Positions 10,385-19,139 of a stretch of 64,000 nt of DNA are shown piece after piece. The translations under genes and the position numbers were made by a program. Origin of the DNA: Burkholderia pseudomultivorans (lineage in GTDB: Bacteria > Pseudomonadota > Gammaproteobacteria > Burkholderiales > Burkholderiaceae); assembly GCF_902499075.1 (NCBI RefSeq), contig NZ_CABVPP010000032.1, positions 1 through 64,000 of the forward strand. The letters are read 5' to 3'. The notes beneath the pieces were generated by a model, which saw only the letters and a list, made by a program, of their open reading frames with translations, was not told the DNA's origin and did not search any database. Positions within the stretch are counted from its first letter, which is position 1. Every line of letters begins with the position of its first letter.

Positions 10385-11986
10385 ATGAGCGACGCCGTGT
10401 CCCGCACGGCCCGCGCCGCGCACGACGACGACGCACGCAGCGCGGCGCGACGTCGGCCGTCGCGCGCGCTCGTCGCGGCGGCCGCCTGCGGGCCGCTCGC
10501 GATCCTGCTGCCGCTCGGCTTTACGCTGTATCGCGCCGCAACCTTCGGCGTCGACGACGCGATCGAGCTGCTGTGGCGGCCGCTGGTCGGCGAGCTGCTC
10601 GTCAACACGCTGTCGATCACGCTCGCCGCGACGCTCGTCTGCGCGCTGCTCGGCACCGCGGTCGCGTGGTTCATCGAGCGCACCGACCTGCCCGCGCGGC
10701 CGCTGTGGACCGCGCTCGCCGCCGCGCCGCTCGCGGTGCCGCCGTTCATCACCAGCTATGCGTGGGTGTCGCTGAGCCTCGACCTGCAGGACTTTCTCGG
10801 CGCGCTGCTCGTGCTGGGCTCCGCGTACTTCCCGCTCGTCTACCTGCCGGTCGCCGCCGCGCTGCGCGAGCTCGACCCGGCGCTCGAGGAAAGCGCGCGC
10901 ACGCTCGGCTGCTCGCCGTGGCGCACGTTCTTCCGCGTCGTGCTGCCGCAGCTGCGCCCCGCGCTGTGCGGCGGCATGCTGCTCGTCGCGCTCGGCGTGC
11001 TGTCCGAGTTCGGCGCGTTCCAGCTGCTGCGCTTTCGCACCTTCACCACCGAGATCTACGCCGAATACCGCACCGCGTTCGACGGCGGCGGCGCGTCGCT
11101 GCTCGGCTGCGTGCTGATCGCGCTGTGCCTGCTGTGCCTCGCGATCGAGGCGCGCGCGCGCGGCCAGGCGCGCTACGGCCATACGCACCGCGCGGCGCGG
11201 CGCGTCGCGATGCGCTATCCGCTCGGGCGCGGCCGCCTCGCCGTCGTCGCGGCCTTCGCCGCGCTCGCGGCAGCAACGCTCGGCGTGCCGCTCGCGACGA
11301 TCGGCTACTGGCTCACGCAGCAGGGCGCGGCCGCCGTCACGCCGGCCGACGTATCGCCCGAACTGCTGTGGCAGGCCACGCTCGCGTCGAGCGGCTACGG
11401 CCTCGCGGCGGCGGCCGTCACGACGCTGCTCGCGCTGCCGCTCGCGTTCCTGCTGGTGCGCCATCCGGGTCGCGTCGCGACGCTGCTCGAACGCACCGCG
11501 ATGACCGTGCAGGGCGTGCCGGGCATCGTCGTCGCGCTCGCGATCGTGTCGATCACCGTGCGGCTGCTGCAGCCGCTCTACCAGAGCGCGCCGGCGCTCG
11601 TCGCCGCGTACGCGATCCTGTTCCTGCCGCTCGCGGTGGTCAGCGTGCGCGCGGCGCTGTCGCACGTGCAGGTGCGGCTCGAGGAAACCGCGCGCGCGCT
11701 CGGCCTCGGCTGGCGCGCGACGCTGACGCGCGTGGTGCTGCCGCTCGCGGCGCCCGGCCTCGGCGCGGCCGCGACGATGGTATTCATCTCGGTCGTGACG
11801 GAGCTGAACGCGACGCTGCTGTTGTCGCCGATCGGCACGCGCACGCTCGCGACGCAGGTGTGGAGCGATACCGCGACGCTCGCGTTCGCGGCCGCGGCGC
11901 CCTATGCGGCGCTGCTCGTCGCGCTGTCGCTGGCCGCGTCGGGCCTGCTGTTCCTGCTGCTCGGCCGCGCGTCGGTGCGCCGCTGA
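10385..11986 (+). CDS. Ferric iron ABC transporter, permease (FbpB-like, fused double domain)
   Basis: A 533-residue inner-membrane permease made of two homologous halves, each about six membrane segments. Each half carries an EAA loop that contacts the ATPase: EESARTLGCSPWR near residue 169 and EETARALGLGWRA near residue 433. This fused architecture is typical of FbpB/FutB iron permeases. The N-terminal 30 residues are charged and cytoplasmic. The ATG at 10385 is 2 bp after the binding-protein stop; the ATPase gene follows 30 bp later. Confidence 0.92.
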   Translation: MSDAVSRTARAAHDDDARSAARRRPSRALVAAAACGPLAILLPLGFTLYRAATFGVDDAIELLWRPLVGELLVNTLSITLAATLVCALLGTAVAWFIERTDLPARPLWTALAAAPLAVPPFITSYAWVSLSLDLQDFLGALLVLGSAYFPLVYLPVAAALRELDPALEESARTLGCSPWRTFFRVVLPQLRPALCGGMLLVALGVLSEFGAFQLLRFRTFTTEIYAEYRTAFDGGGASLLGCVLIALCLLCLAIEARARGQARYGHTHRAARRVAMRYPLGRGRLAVVAAFAALAAATLGVPLATIGYWLTQQGAAAVTPADVSPELLWQATLASSGYGLAAAAVTTLLALPLAFLLVRHPGRVATLLERTAMTVQGVPGIVVALAIVSITVRLLQPLYQSAPALVAAYAILFLPLAVVSVRAALSHVQVRLEETARALGLGWRATLTRVVLPLAAPGLGAAATMVFISVVTELNATLLLSPIGTRTLATQVWSDTATLAFAAAAPYAALLVALSLAASGLLFLLLGRASVRR

Positions 11987-12016
11987 GCCGCGCCGCCCCT
12001 TATCCCGGAACCGCCC

Positions 12017-13066
12017 ATGAGCGAACTACGCATACACGGCCTGTCCAAATCGTTCGGCCCGCATACCGTGCTGCACGACATCGATCTTACGGTGCGGCGC
12101 GGCTCGCGGCTCGCGCTGCTCGGCCCGTCCGGCAGCGGCAAGACGACGCTGCTGCGCGTGCTGTGCGGCTTCGAGCGCGCCGAGCGCGGCATCGTCGAGA
12201 TCGACGGCCGCCGGGTCGCCGCGCCCGGCCTGCACCTGCCGCCCGAGCAGCGGCGGATCGGCTACGTGCCGCAGGAAGGCGCGCTGTTTCCGCACCTGTC
12301 GGTCGCCGACAACATCGCGTTCGGGCTGCCGCGCGCGGCGCGGCGGCGTCGTCATCGCGTCGACGCACTGCTCGAGATGGTCGGGCTGCCCGCATCGTAC
12401 GCGAGCCGCGCGCCGCAGCAGCTGTCCGGCGGACAGCAGCAGCGCGTCGCGCTGGCGCGTGCGCTCGCGCCCGAGCCGTCGCTCGTGATCCTCGACGAGC
12501 CGTTTTCCGCGCTCGACACGTCGCTGCGGCACGAGACGCGCAGCGCGGTCGCGGATGCGCTGGCCGCGGCCGGCGCGACGTCGGTGCTCGTCACGCACGA
12601 CCAGCCCGAGGCGATGACGCTCGGCGACGAAGTCGCGGTGCTGTGGCAGGGCCGGCTCGTGCAGACGGCCGCGCCGCAGACGCTGTACCGGCAGCCGGTC
12701 ACGCGCGACGTCGCGTCGTTCGTCGGGCAGGCCGTGCTGCTGGCGGGCCAGGTGCGCGCCGGCCATATCGCGTGCGCGCTCGGCGAGTTGCCGCTCGTCG
12801 CGCTGCTGCCGGACGGGCCGGCCGATGCGATGCTGCGTCCCGAGCAGATCGGCATCGTGCCGATCGCGCATCCGGATGCCGCGCGCGGCCATGCGGCAAC
12901 GGTCGAGGCCACGCAGTTCGCGGGCCAGGACGCCGACGTGCTCGCGCGGGTCGAGGCCGCGCCCGACACGCTTGTGCGTGCGCGCGTGCCCGGGCATCGG
13001 TGCCCGACGGTCGGCGAACGCGTCGCGCTCGTCGTCGACGGCGCGGTGATGGCTTACGCGCGCTGA
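12017..13066 (+). CDS. Ferric iron ABC transporter, ATP-binding protein (FbpC-like)
   Basis: A 349-residue ATPase energising the iron permease. Walker A GPSGSGKTT (36-44), Q-loop YVPQEGALFP (83-92), signature LSGGQQQR (136-143), Walker B LVILDEPFSALD (156-167) and the switch His in VTHDQPEAM are all visible. The roughly 110-residue C-terminal extension resembles the TOBE/regulatory region of FbpC and MalK-type proteins. It is the last gene of the operon and converges on the SRPBCC gene with only 13 bp between stops and no visible terminator. Confidence 0.93.
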   Translation: MSELRIHGLSKSFGPHTVLHDIDLTVRRGSRLALLGPSGSGKTTLLRVLCGFERAERGIVEIDGRRVAAPGLHLPPEQRRIGYVPQEGALFPHLSVADNIAFGLPRAARRRRHRVDALLEMVGLPASYASRAPQQLSGGQQQRVALARALAPEPSLVILDEPFSALDTSLRHETRSAVADALAAAGATSVLVTHDQPEAMTLGDEVAVLWQGRLVQTAAPQTLYRQPVTRDVASFVGQAVLLAGQVRAGHIACALGELPLVALLPDGPADAMLRPEQIGIVPIAHPDAARGHAATVEATQFAGQDADVLARVEAAPDTLVRARVPGHRCPTVGERVALVVDGAVMAYAR

Positions 13067-13079
13067 GCGCGCGACGCGC

Positions 13080-13595
13080 TCACGACTCGGCGCAGCCGGC
13101 GCCCGCGACGGGCCGGTAGATCCGGCCGTCGCTCTCGACCGTCGCGCCCAGCAGGCGCGCGAGCCCTTTCGCGCCTTCGCGCATCACGACGTCGTGATTC
13201 CATTTGAATACCGGCCGCGCGATCGGCTCCAGCCAGTTCATCCAGCGCGCCTGCGTGCGGATGTGCCAGTCGTAGCGCACGACGGTGCCGGCGCCGTCGG
13301 CGGCGAAGCGCCAGCGACCATCGCCTTCGATCGCGCCGCTCGCGCGCCCTTCCAGCGTATGCGGCGGCTCGACGCGCCGCACGCGCATGTCGAAGCTCAG
13401 CCGGTATGGCAGCGCGCCTTTCCACGTATAGCGATGCAGCGCGCCGACGCCGCGCGCGTCGCCCGGCTCGAGCTCGACGGTGCGCACCGCGCCCTTCCAC
13501 CAGTCGGGCCAGCGGTCGACCTGGTAGATCGCGTCCCAGACCGCCGCGAGCGGCGCGTCGACGCGCCACGTCGTCGAGAACCGGTATTCCGCCAT
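13080..13595 (-). CDS. SRPBCC (START-like/polyketide cyclase-type) family protein
   Basis: A 171-residue protein of the helix-grip SRPBCC fold. It opens with a typical strand and helix (FSTTWRVDAPLAAVWDAIYQVDRWPDWW) and ends with a long C-terminal helix. Such proteins bind hydrophobic ligands, but the ligand cannot be named. Conserved Trp residues line the first third. The ATG at 13595 follows GGAGG with 5-nt spacing, so it is preferred to an ATG seven codons upstream. It lies 37 bp downstream of the LolA-like gene in a probable three-gene operon with the cupredoxin. Confidence 0.8.
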   Translation of the reverse strand: MAEYRFSTTWRVDAPLAAVWDAIYQVDRWPDWWKGAVRTVELEPGDARGVGALHRYTWKGALPYRLSFDMRVRRVEPPHTLEGRASGAIEGDGRWRFAADGAGTVVRYDWHIRTQARWMNWLEPIARPVFKWNHDVVMREGAKGLARLLGATVESDGRIYRPVAGAGCAES

Positions 13596-13632
13596 GTCGC
13601 CTCCGGCGCGCCACATCCGTCGTGTCGCGAAA

Positions 13633-14265
13633 TCAGGGTGCGAAGAAACGATCGGGAAACGCGACGTCGATCTCGACGTCGTCGAGCGTCACGGTTTCGA
13701 GCGGCCGGTCGTCGTCGCCGGCGAAGCTGACGACCTTCAGCGGAAAACCGTCCTGCGTGTCGAGCCACAGCCGGTAGCGATGCACGCCGTCGACCGCGTG
13801 CGCGGGCGCACCCGTCACCGACACGCGCAGCGCGGCGCGGCCGCCGACGGTCTCCTCGCCCTCGGTCACCGTCGCGCCGCCCTGCTGCAGCGCGTGGACG
13901 TTGCGCAGCAATTCGCCGACGTCCGACCGGTCGACCCGATGGCCGCTGCGATCGCGCACCAGCGGGTTGGCCGGCGACAGCGTCAACGCCGGCAGCGTAT
14001 GTTCGCCGAACGGACGCAGCCGCACCTTGCCGTCGTCCGGGTCGTACTTGAGCACCGCGCCGCGATGCGGTTCGACGAAATCCATCCGGACGAAGCCGGG
14101 TTTCAGGTACGCATAGTGCATTTCGGTGCGCTCACCGCTGCGCGACGACGAACGGATCGTCGCGCGATACGAGCGGATGTGTTCGAAATGGGTCTGCGCA
14201 ACGGTGACGGGATCGGCGGTCATGCTCGCTCCTAACAGGCTTGCGGCCAGCAATGCGGCGATCAT
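13633..14265 (-). CDS. LolA-like/DUF1571-type exported protein
   Basis: A 210-residue protein with a short N-terminal hydrophobic segment (MIAALLAASLLGASMTA), probably a signal peptide. The mature part begins with a helix (AQTHFEHIRSYRATI) and then alternating strands such as MHYAYLKPGFVRMDF and YRLWLDTQDGFPLKVVSF. These resemble the outer-membrane lipoprotein carrier (LolA) fold and DUF1571 proteins. Its ATG overlaps the stop of the upstream cupredoxin gene (ATGA), so the two are translationally coupled. Function is unknown; a periplasmic lipid- or copper-associated role is only inferred from the pairing. Confidence 0.65.
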   Translation of the reverse strand: MIAALLAASLLGASMTADPVTVAQTHFEHIRSYRATIRSSSRSGERTEMHYAYLKPGFVRMDFVEPHRGAVLKYDPDDGKVRLRPFGEHTLPALTLSPANPLVRDRSGHRVDRSDVGELLRNVHALQQGGATVTEGEETVGGRAALRVSVTGAPAHAVDGVHRYRLWLDTQDGFPLKVVSFAGDDDRPLETVTLDDVEIDVAFPDRFFAP

Positions 14266-14675
14266 GGCGCCGCCTCGACGTCGAGCACGCCCTCCATCCC
14301 GCGCTCGCGATGGCTTTTGAAGAACAGCAGACGGTGCGTGCAATAGTAGGCGAAGCGGCCCGGCTGCGTCGGCGTGAAGCGAAACGTCTTCGGCGTCGTG
14401 CCGAGTTCGGTGTGGATCGCGATGCCGGCCTGCAGCGCGTCGATTTCGAAACTGTGGGGCACGATGCCGGGCTCGGCCGATACGGTCAGTTCGACCGGCC
14501 GCTGCGCGTGCACGATCACGTGCTTCGGCCGAAAGAAATAGCTGCCGCCGACGATCGCGACCCGCTGCACGCCGTCGGCATCGACCGGTACGCGCACCGG
14601 CGTGTCGTCGTCCGCGCGCGCGAGCCCGGCGCCCATCGCGAGCGCCATCAGCAGAACCGCCGTCGTCGCCTTCAT
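14262..14675 (-). CDS. Periplasmic cupredoxin-domain protein
   Basis: A 137-residue exported protein: signal peptide MKATTAVLLMALAMGAGLARA (1-21), then one cupredoxin domain. Candidate type 1 copper ligands are His in IVPHSFEI, Cys and His in YYCTHRLLFF, a further His in FKSHRERG and Met in ERGMEG. The spacing resembles plastocyanin/COX2-like domains. It could transfer electrons or bind copper in the periplasm. AGGGAG precedes the ATG. The next gene overlaps its stop by 4 bp, indicating an operon with a LolA-like protein. Confidence 0.78.
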   Translation of the reverse strand: MKATTAVLLMALAMGAGLARADDDTPVRVPVDADGVQRVAIVGGSYFFRPKHVIVHAQRPVELTVSAEPGIVPHSFEIDALQAGIAIHTELGTTPKTFRFTPTQPGRFAYYCTHRLLFFKSHRERGMEGVLDVEAAP

Positions 14676-15119
14676 CGTGTGCTCCCTGGCCGCGTCGGAC
14701 GCCGTCCGTGCGCATCCGTCGGACGCGCATGCTGACGGGCGTCGCCGGCCCGCGGCGCGTCCGCAACGGCTGGCCCGGCTGCCGGCGCCGCCGTCGGCAC
14801 GACGGAGGAAGGCATCCGGATGACGCCCGTTCGCGCGCGTGTCGCGCCATTGCGCGGCATCGCCGGACCGGACGGCCGTTGCGTTTCGACCATTATCGCG
14901 CTGCGCGATCGCGCCGTGACTCGGTATGTAAACGGACGTCGGCGGTCGGGCATGCCTTTCTGCGTCGGGCCCGCCAGCGGTGCGGCGGACCGGTAGCCAC
15001 GCTCGCGGTGAAAGAAACGGACCGCCCAATGACAACGCGGCACGACATCGCTGTCATGCCGCGTTGCGCGTCCGTTTCGCGCGGCGGAAGAAACGCCGCC
15101 GCGCGCCGGCCGTGGCCGC
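14676..15119. other. Gene-free interval upstream of the cupredoxin operon
   Basis: About 440 bp. A 58-codon plus-strand frame (14820-14996) has a GGAGGAAGG sequence before its ATG, but its composition is not protein-like. I see no convincing gene, terminator or repeat. The cupredoxin promoter should lie here. Confidence 0.5.
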
Positions 15120-17303
15120 TTACTTCGGCAGTGCGCCCGTCAGCGACTGCAGCAGCGTCGACACCGGAGCCAGCGGGTTGTTCGCCGCGCTGCCGTTCGA
15201 ATGCGACGACGAGACCGACAGGCTCGGCACGGAGCCGAGCGTCGTGCCGACCGCATTGACGACCGTCGCCGCCGAATTGCCGCCCGCGGTCAGCACCGAG
15301 CCGACCGCGCCGGCCGTGCTGCCCGCCGCGCCCGCGCCCGAACCGAGCAGGCTGCCGCCCGCCGACGCCGTCGAACCTGCCGCACCCGACAGCGCGCCGG
15401 CCGCCTGCCCGAGGGCCACCGGACCGTTCGCGAGGGCGCCCGTCACCGCACCCAGCGCACCGGTCAGCGCGCCGGCAGGATTGCTGCCGCCCGTCAGGCC
15501 GCTCACGAGATTCGTGATCGGCGCGATCGGGTTGCTGCCTACCGTGCCCGACAGCGTGCCGACGACCTGGTTCACGACGCCCTGCACCGGCGCCAGCGCG
15601 TTCGTGCCGCCAAGGTTGCCGAGCGCGCCGGTGACCTGGCTCACCACGCCCTGCACCGGCGCCAGCGGGTTCGTGCCGCCGAGATTGCCGAGCGCGCCCG
15701 TGACCTGGCTCACCACGCCCTGCACCGGCGCCAGCGCGTTCGCGCCGCCGAGGTTGCCGAGCGCGCCCGTAACGGCATTGACCGCGCCGCCCAGTGCGCC
15801 CGTCGCCGTGCCGACCGCATTGCTCAGCGCGGCGGTCGGGTTGCTGCTGCCGAGCGTGCCGACGACCTGGTTCACGACACCCTGTACCGGTGCCAGCGCA
15901 TTCGAGCTGCCGAGGCTGCCGAGTGCACCCGTCACCGAACCGAGCGCGCCGGTCAGCGCGCCGGCGGCGTTGCCGCCCGTCGGCAGCGCGTTCTGCAGGC
16001 CGCTGACGAGGTTCGTGATCGGCGTGATCGGGCTGCCGCCGCCTGCTGCACCCGACAGCGTGCCGACGACCTGGTTCACGACACCCTGCACCGGCGCCAG
16101 CGGGTTCGTGCCGCCGAGATTGCCGAGCGTGCCCGTCACCGAATTCAGCGCGCCCGTCAGTGCGCCGGCCGGGTTGCCGTTGCCGAGCGTCCCCGCGAGT
16201 TGCGTCACGACGCCCTGGACCGGCGCGAGCGGGCTCGATGCACCGCCGACGTTGCCGAGCGCACCGGTGATCGTGTTCACCGCGTTGCTCAGCGAGCCGA
16301 CCGGATTGCCGCTGCCGAGCGTGCCCGTCACCTGGTCGACGACGTTCTGGATCGGCGTCAGCGGGTTCGTGCCGCCGCCGACGCTGCCCAGTGCACCGGT
16401 GACCGTGCCAAGCGCACCGGTCAGTGCGCCGGCCGGATTGCCGCTGCCGAGTGCGCCGGTCACCTGGTTCACGACGCCTTGAACCGGTGCGAGCGGATTC
16501 GTGCCGCCACCGACGCTACCCAGCGCGCCGGTTACCGTGCTGAGAGCACCGGTCAGTGCACCAGCCGGATTGCCGCTGCCGAGTGCGCCGGTCACCTGGT
16601 TCACGACGCCTTGAACCGGTGCGAGCGGATTCGTGCCGCCACCGACGCTGCCCAGCGCACCCGTTACCTGATTCACGACACCTTGAACCGGCGCCAGCGG
16701 ATTCGCGCCGCCACCGACGCTGCCCAGTGCACCCGTTACCGTGCCGAGGGCGCCCGTCAGCGCGCCAGCCGGGTTGCCGCCACCCAGCGCGCCGGTCACC
16801 TGATTCACCACACCTTGAACCGGCGCCAGCGGATTCGCACCGCCGCCCACCCCGCCGAGCGCGCCCGTCACCGTGCCAACCGCATTGCTCAGCGTCCCCG
16901 TCGCCGTATTCAGCGCACCGCTCAGCGCGCCAGCCGGGTTGCCGCTGCCCAGCGCCCCGGTCACTTGATTCACCACGCCCTGCACCGGCGTCAGCGGCGA
17001 CACCGTGCCGCCGCCACCGAGCGCACCCGTCACCGCGCCCACCGCCCCCGACAGCACCTGCCCGGGATTGCCGAGCGACGTCTGGATCGAACCCGATCCG
17101 CCCGCAGCCACGGTGACCGAACCCAGCGGCGACGTACCCGTCGCCGCGAGCCCCACCGATACCGTATTTGTCGGCGGATTCACGATGATCTGCGGCACCG
17201 GCAGCGCATCGAGCGCGCCCGCCATCGCAGAACCCGAAGCCAGTCCCCCGAACGCCGTCGCCACCGCCAGCGCCGCGCCCGTCAATTTAAAATTTTTTCT
17301 CAT
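15120..17303 (-). CDS. Exported low-complexity repeat protein
   Basis: A 727-residue protein with a signal peptide (MRKNFKLTGAALAVATAFGG, cleavage near SAMA-GAL at about 28). After a short beta-rich head with INPPTNTV-like sequence, almost the whole chain is built from imperfect repeats. The core unit is NPLAPVQGVVNQVTGALG, alternating with GALTGALGTVTGALGSVGG-type units, about fifteen copies in all. Composition is dominated by Gly, Ala, Val, Thr, Asn, Leu and Pro, with almost no charge or aromatic residues. Regular hydrophobic spacing suggests stacked short helices or strands. It is likely secreted or surface-located. Ser-rich C-terminal segments end with SLTGALPK. GAGGTAACG precedes the ATG at 17303. 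Function unknown; automated pipelines may call it collagen-like, but no regular Gly-X-Y is seen. Confidence 0.85.
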   Translation of the reverse strand: MRKNFKLTGAALAVATAFGGLASGSAMAGALDALPVPQIIVNPPTNTVSVGLAATGTSPLGSVTVAAGGSGSIQTSLGNPGQVLSGAVGAVTGALGGGGTVSPLTPVQGVVNQVTGALGSGNPAGALSGALNTATGTLSNAVGTVTGALGGVGGGANPLAPVQGVVNQVTGALGGGNPAGALTGALGTVTGALGSVGGGANPLAPVQGVVNQVTGALGSVGGGTNPLAPVQGVVNQVTGALGSGNPAGALTGALSTVTGALGSVGGGTNPLAPVQGVVNQVTGALGSGNPAGALTGALGTVTGALGSVGGGTNPLTPIQNVVDQVTGTLGSGNPVGSLSNAVNTITGALGNVGGASSPLAPVQGVVTQLAGTLGNGNPAGALTGALNSVTGTLGNLGGTNPLAPVQGVVNQVVGTLSGAAGGGSPITPITNLVSGLQNALPTGGNAAGALTGALGSVTGALGSLGSSNALAPVQGVVNQVVGTLGSSNPTAALSNAVGTATGALGGAVNAVTGALGNLGGANALAPVQGVVSQVTGALGNLGGTNPLAPVQGVVSQVTGALGNLGGTNALAPVQGVVNQVVGTLSGTVGSNPIAPITNLVSGLTGGSNPAGALTGALGAVTGALANGPVALGQAAGALSGAAGSTASAGGSLLGSGAGAAGSTAGAVGSVLTAGGNSAATVVNAVGTTLGSVPSLSVSSSHSNGSAANNPLAPVSTLLQSLTGALPK
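15480..17040 (-). repeat. Coding tandem repeats in the repeat protein gene
   Basis: DNA-level imperfect tandem repeats of roughly 60 to 160 bp encode the NPLAPVQGVV and GALTGALG units. Adjacent copies, for example around 16430-16640 and 15540-15760, are nearly identical over tens of bases. This arrangement favours copy-number change by slippage or recombination. Confidence 0.85.
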
Positions 17304-17801
17304 CGTTACCTCATCTCGGTTGGCACTACGTTGATAAAGCATGGGGACGGATTGCACGAAGCGTGCCACTTGGATAAATCGCGTTAATTCGCCGCCCTAT
17401 TGCAGGGCAATAACGATTTCAGCGTGAATTTCAGGCGAAATTCCGCTGCAGCGACGCGGAATCGTATGAGGAGAAACGTGGCGGGAAAGAGGATGTAACG
17501 TAACGTTTGCGAGGTCCGCAGTAACGTGTTCCGGTACATCGGCGGCCACGCCGGAACATCCGGTCGTGAACGCGCAGCACATCGGCGCGAGCAGCGGTTT
17601 TCCGTTCCGCATTCGACCAATGAAAATGCATTAGTAAATCGCGTGTTTTCTGGTTTTATTATTCCGCGATTTCTTTCCGGATTATTACGCAGATCATTTC
17701 CCTTTCCGCGCATTCCGATGATACGGATAACAGAATGAAAAATTGTGTCGCCCGCATCGCGGCCGGCGGCGAGCGGCCGGCACGTGCGGGAGCGCCCCCG
17801 C
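17304..17801. other. AT-rich gene-free leader region
   Basis: About 500 bp of distinctly lower GC than the surroundings, upstream of the repeat-protein gene. It holds a 109-codon minus-strand frame (17384-17713) that has no family resemblance and no ribosome site, so I do not call it. A long 5' leader or promoter region for the repeat protein is likely. Confidence 0.5.
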
Positions 17802-18180
17802 TCAACCGAAACGCTCGGGCCGGTACGGACGCGGATCGATATAGGTCGGCGCGCCCGTCATCATCTCGGCGAGCAGCCGCCCGGTCGCGGGGCCGAGCGT
17901 AAGCCCGTGATGACAGTGGCCGAATGCGAACCACAGATGACGATGGCGCGGTGCCGCGCCGATCACCGGACGCATGTCGGGCGTGCAGGGCCGCATCCCG
18001 AGCCACGGCGCCGGATCGAGCCGCTCGCCGATGCCGAACGCGTCGCGCGCGCGAGCTGCACGCCCGTCGGCGGCGCGCCGCGCAGCGCGATCTCGACGCC
18101 GGTCGTGAGCCGCAGCCGGCCAGCCGTCGCGCAGTTGCACGAGCGGCGTCGCATCGCCGGCCAAAGCGTCCTTTCGGGAA
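17802..18180 (-). pseudogene. Remnant of a DadA-like FAD-dependent D-amino-acid dehydrogenase
   Basis: Only the last 105 or so residues of a protein normally about 410 long survive. One frame (18109 down to 18044) reads LRLTTGVEIALRGAPPTGVQLARA. The next frame (18047 down to 17805) continues RDAFGIGERLDPAPWLGMRP and then HLWFAFGHCHHGLTLGPATG, ending PERFG. Together these match the C-terminal FAD/substrate-closing region of DadA-family flavoproteins. The frame changes within a GCGCGCGCG run near 18045. The FAD-binding N-terminus is absent; the next gene begins at 18287 on the other strand. It is therefore a truncated, frameshifted pseudogene. Confidence 0.8.
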
Positions 18181-18286
18181 GCGGTTTGCGCGACTATGCT
18201 TGAGGCGGCCCCGCCCGCCGCGCCGCGGCATCGAATCGCGAAAATGATATAGTCACGGTTACATTTTTTATCGCGTCGATCCGCCC

Positions 18287-19018
18287 ATGCCGACCGCTCC
18301 TGCCCCGACCGCTCGCCCGACCCTGACCGTCGAAATCTGGTCCGACCTGATCTGCCCGTGGTGCTGGATCGGCAAGCGCCGCTTCGACGAGGCGCTGGCC
18401 GCGTTCGCCCATGCGGACCGCGTCGACGTCGCACTGCGCGCATACCGGCTGATGCCCGGCCAGCCGGTCGAACCGGTCGAGGCGATGCTCGCCGGCAAGT
18501 ATCGGATGTCGCCCGCGCAGGTCGACCAGATGCTGCGCCAGGTGACCGACGCGGCCGCGAGCGTCGGGCTGCGCTACGACCTGCCCGGCACGTTGGTCGG
18601 CGACACGCTCGACGGCCACCGGCTCGTCAAGCTCGCCGAGGCGACCGGCCGCGCGCATGCGCTGACCGAGCGGCTGTATCGCGCCTACTTCTGCGAGCAC
18701 GGCTCGCTGTTCGATCACGCCGAACTGGCGGATTTCGCCGTCGACGCCGGGCTCGAGCGCTCGGCCGTCGAAGCGGTGTTGCGCAGCGACGCGTATCGCG
18801 ACGAAGTCGACGCCGACATCGAACGCGCCGCGCAGATCGGCGGGCGCGGCGTGCCGCTGTTCGTGTTCGGCGGCCGCTACGCGGTGTCGGGCGCGCAGCC
18901 GGCCGACGTGTTCGCGCAAGCGCTCGACCAGGCGTGGCGCGACGGCGTCGTCGAACCCGCCGGCGGCGACGCGGCCGCATGCGGCCCCGACGGCTGCGAA
19001 CTGCCGGGGCGCGCGTGA
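18287..19018 (+). CDS. DsbA-family oxidoreductase, FrnE type
   Basis: A 243-residue thioredoxin-fold protein with inserted helical domain. The active-site motif is CPWC (Cys23, Cys26) in SDLICPWCWIGKRRF, typical of the FrnE group of cytoplasmic disulfide oxidoreductases. The cis-Pro loop is GVPLFVF near residue 190. A C-terminal tail carries two more cysteines (ACGPDGCELPG), a frequent metal- or redox-related feature. There is no signal peptide. A candidate -10 (TATAGT) lies about 35 bp upstream. It stands alone between a pseudogene and an MFS exporter. Confidence 0.9.
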   Translation: MPTAPAPTARPTLTVEIWSDLICPWCWIGKRRFDEALAAFAHADRVDVALRAYRLMPGQPVEPVEAMLAGKYRMSPAQVDQMLRQVTDAAASVGLRYDLPGTLVGDTLDGHRLVKLAEATGRAHALTERLYRAYFCEHGSLFDHAELADFAVDAGLERSAVEAVLRSDAYRDEVDADIERAAQIGGRGVPLFVFGGRYAVSGAQPADVFAQALDQAWRDGVVEPAGGDAAACGPDGCELPGRA

Positions 19019-19139
19019 TGTGCCGCAGCGGCGTCGCACCGGCCACTACGCGACGCTGCTGCCACAAACCGGCAGGAAGCCTTTGCGAATGCCGACTAGA
19101 ATGCAGCCTTTCAAATAACTATCAAAAGGCGGCAAGCCC

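Noticed and set aside
14820-14996. A 58-codon plus-strand frame with a GGAGGAAGG upstream
   Set aside because: Composition is that of random high-GC DNA and nothing supports it beyond the chance purine stretch.
15480-17040. Regular DNA repeats that could suggest a CRISPR array
   Set aside because: The repeats are in frame, vary in spacing, lack unique spacers and encode the repeat protein.
17384-17713. A 109-codon minus-strand frame in the AT-rich leader
   Set aside because: No ribosome site, no family resemblance and no protein-like composition.
17802-18443. A functional 213-residue flavoprotein
   Set aside because: Its first 100 residues are out of frame with the family and antisense to the FrnE gene start; only the C-terminal part is real homology.
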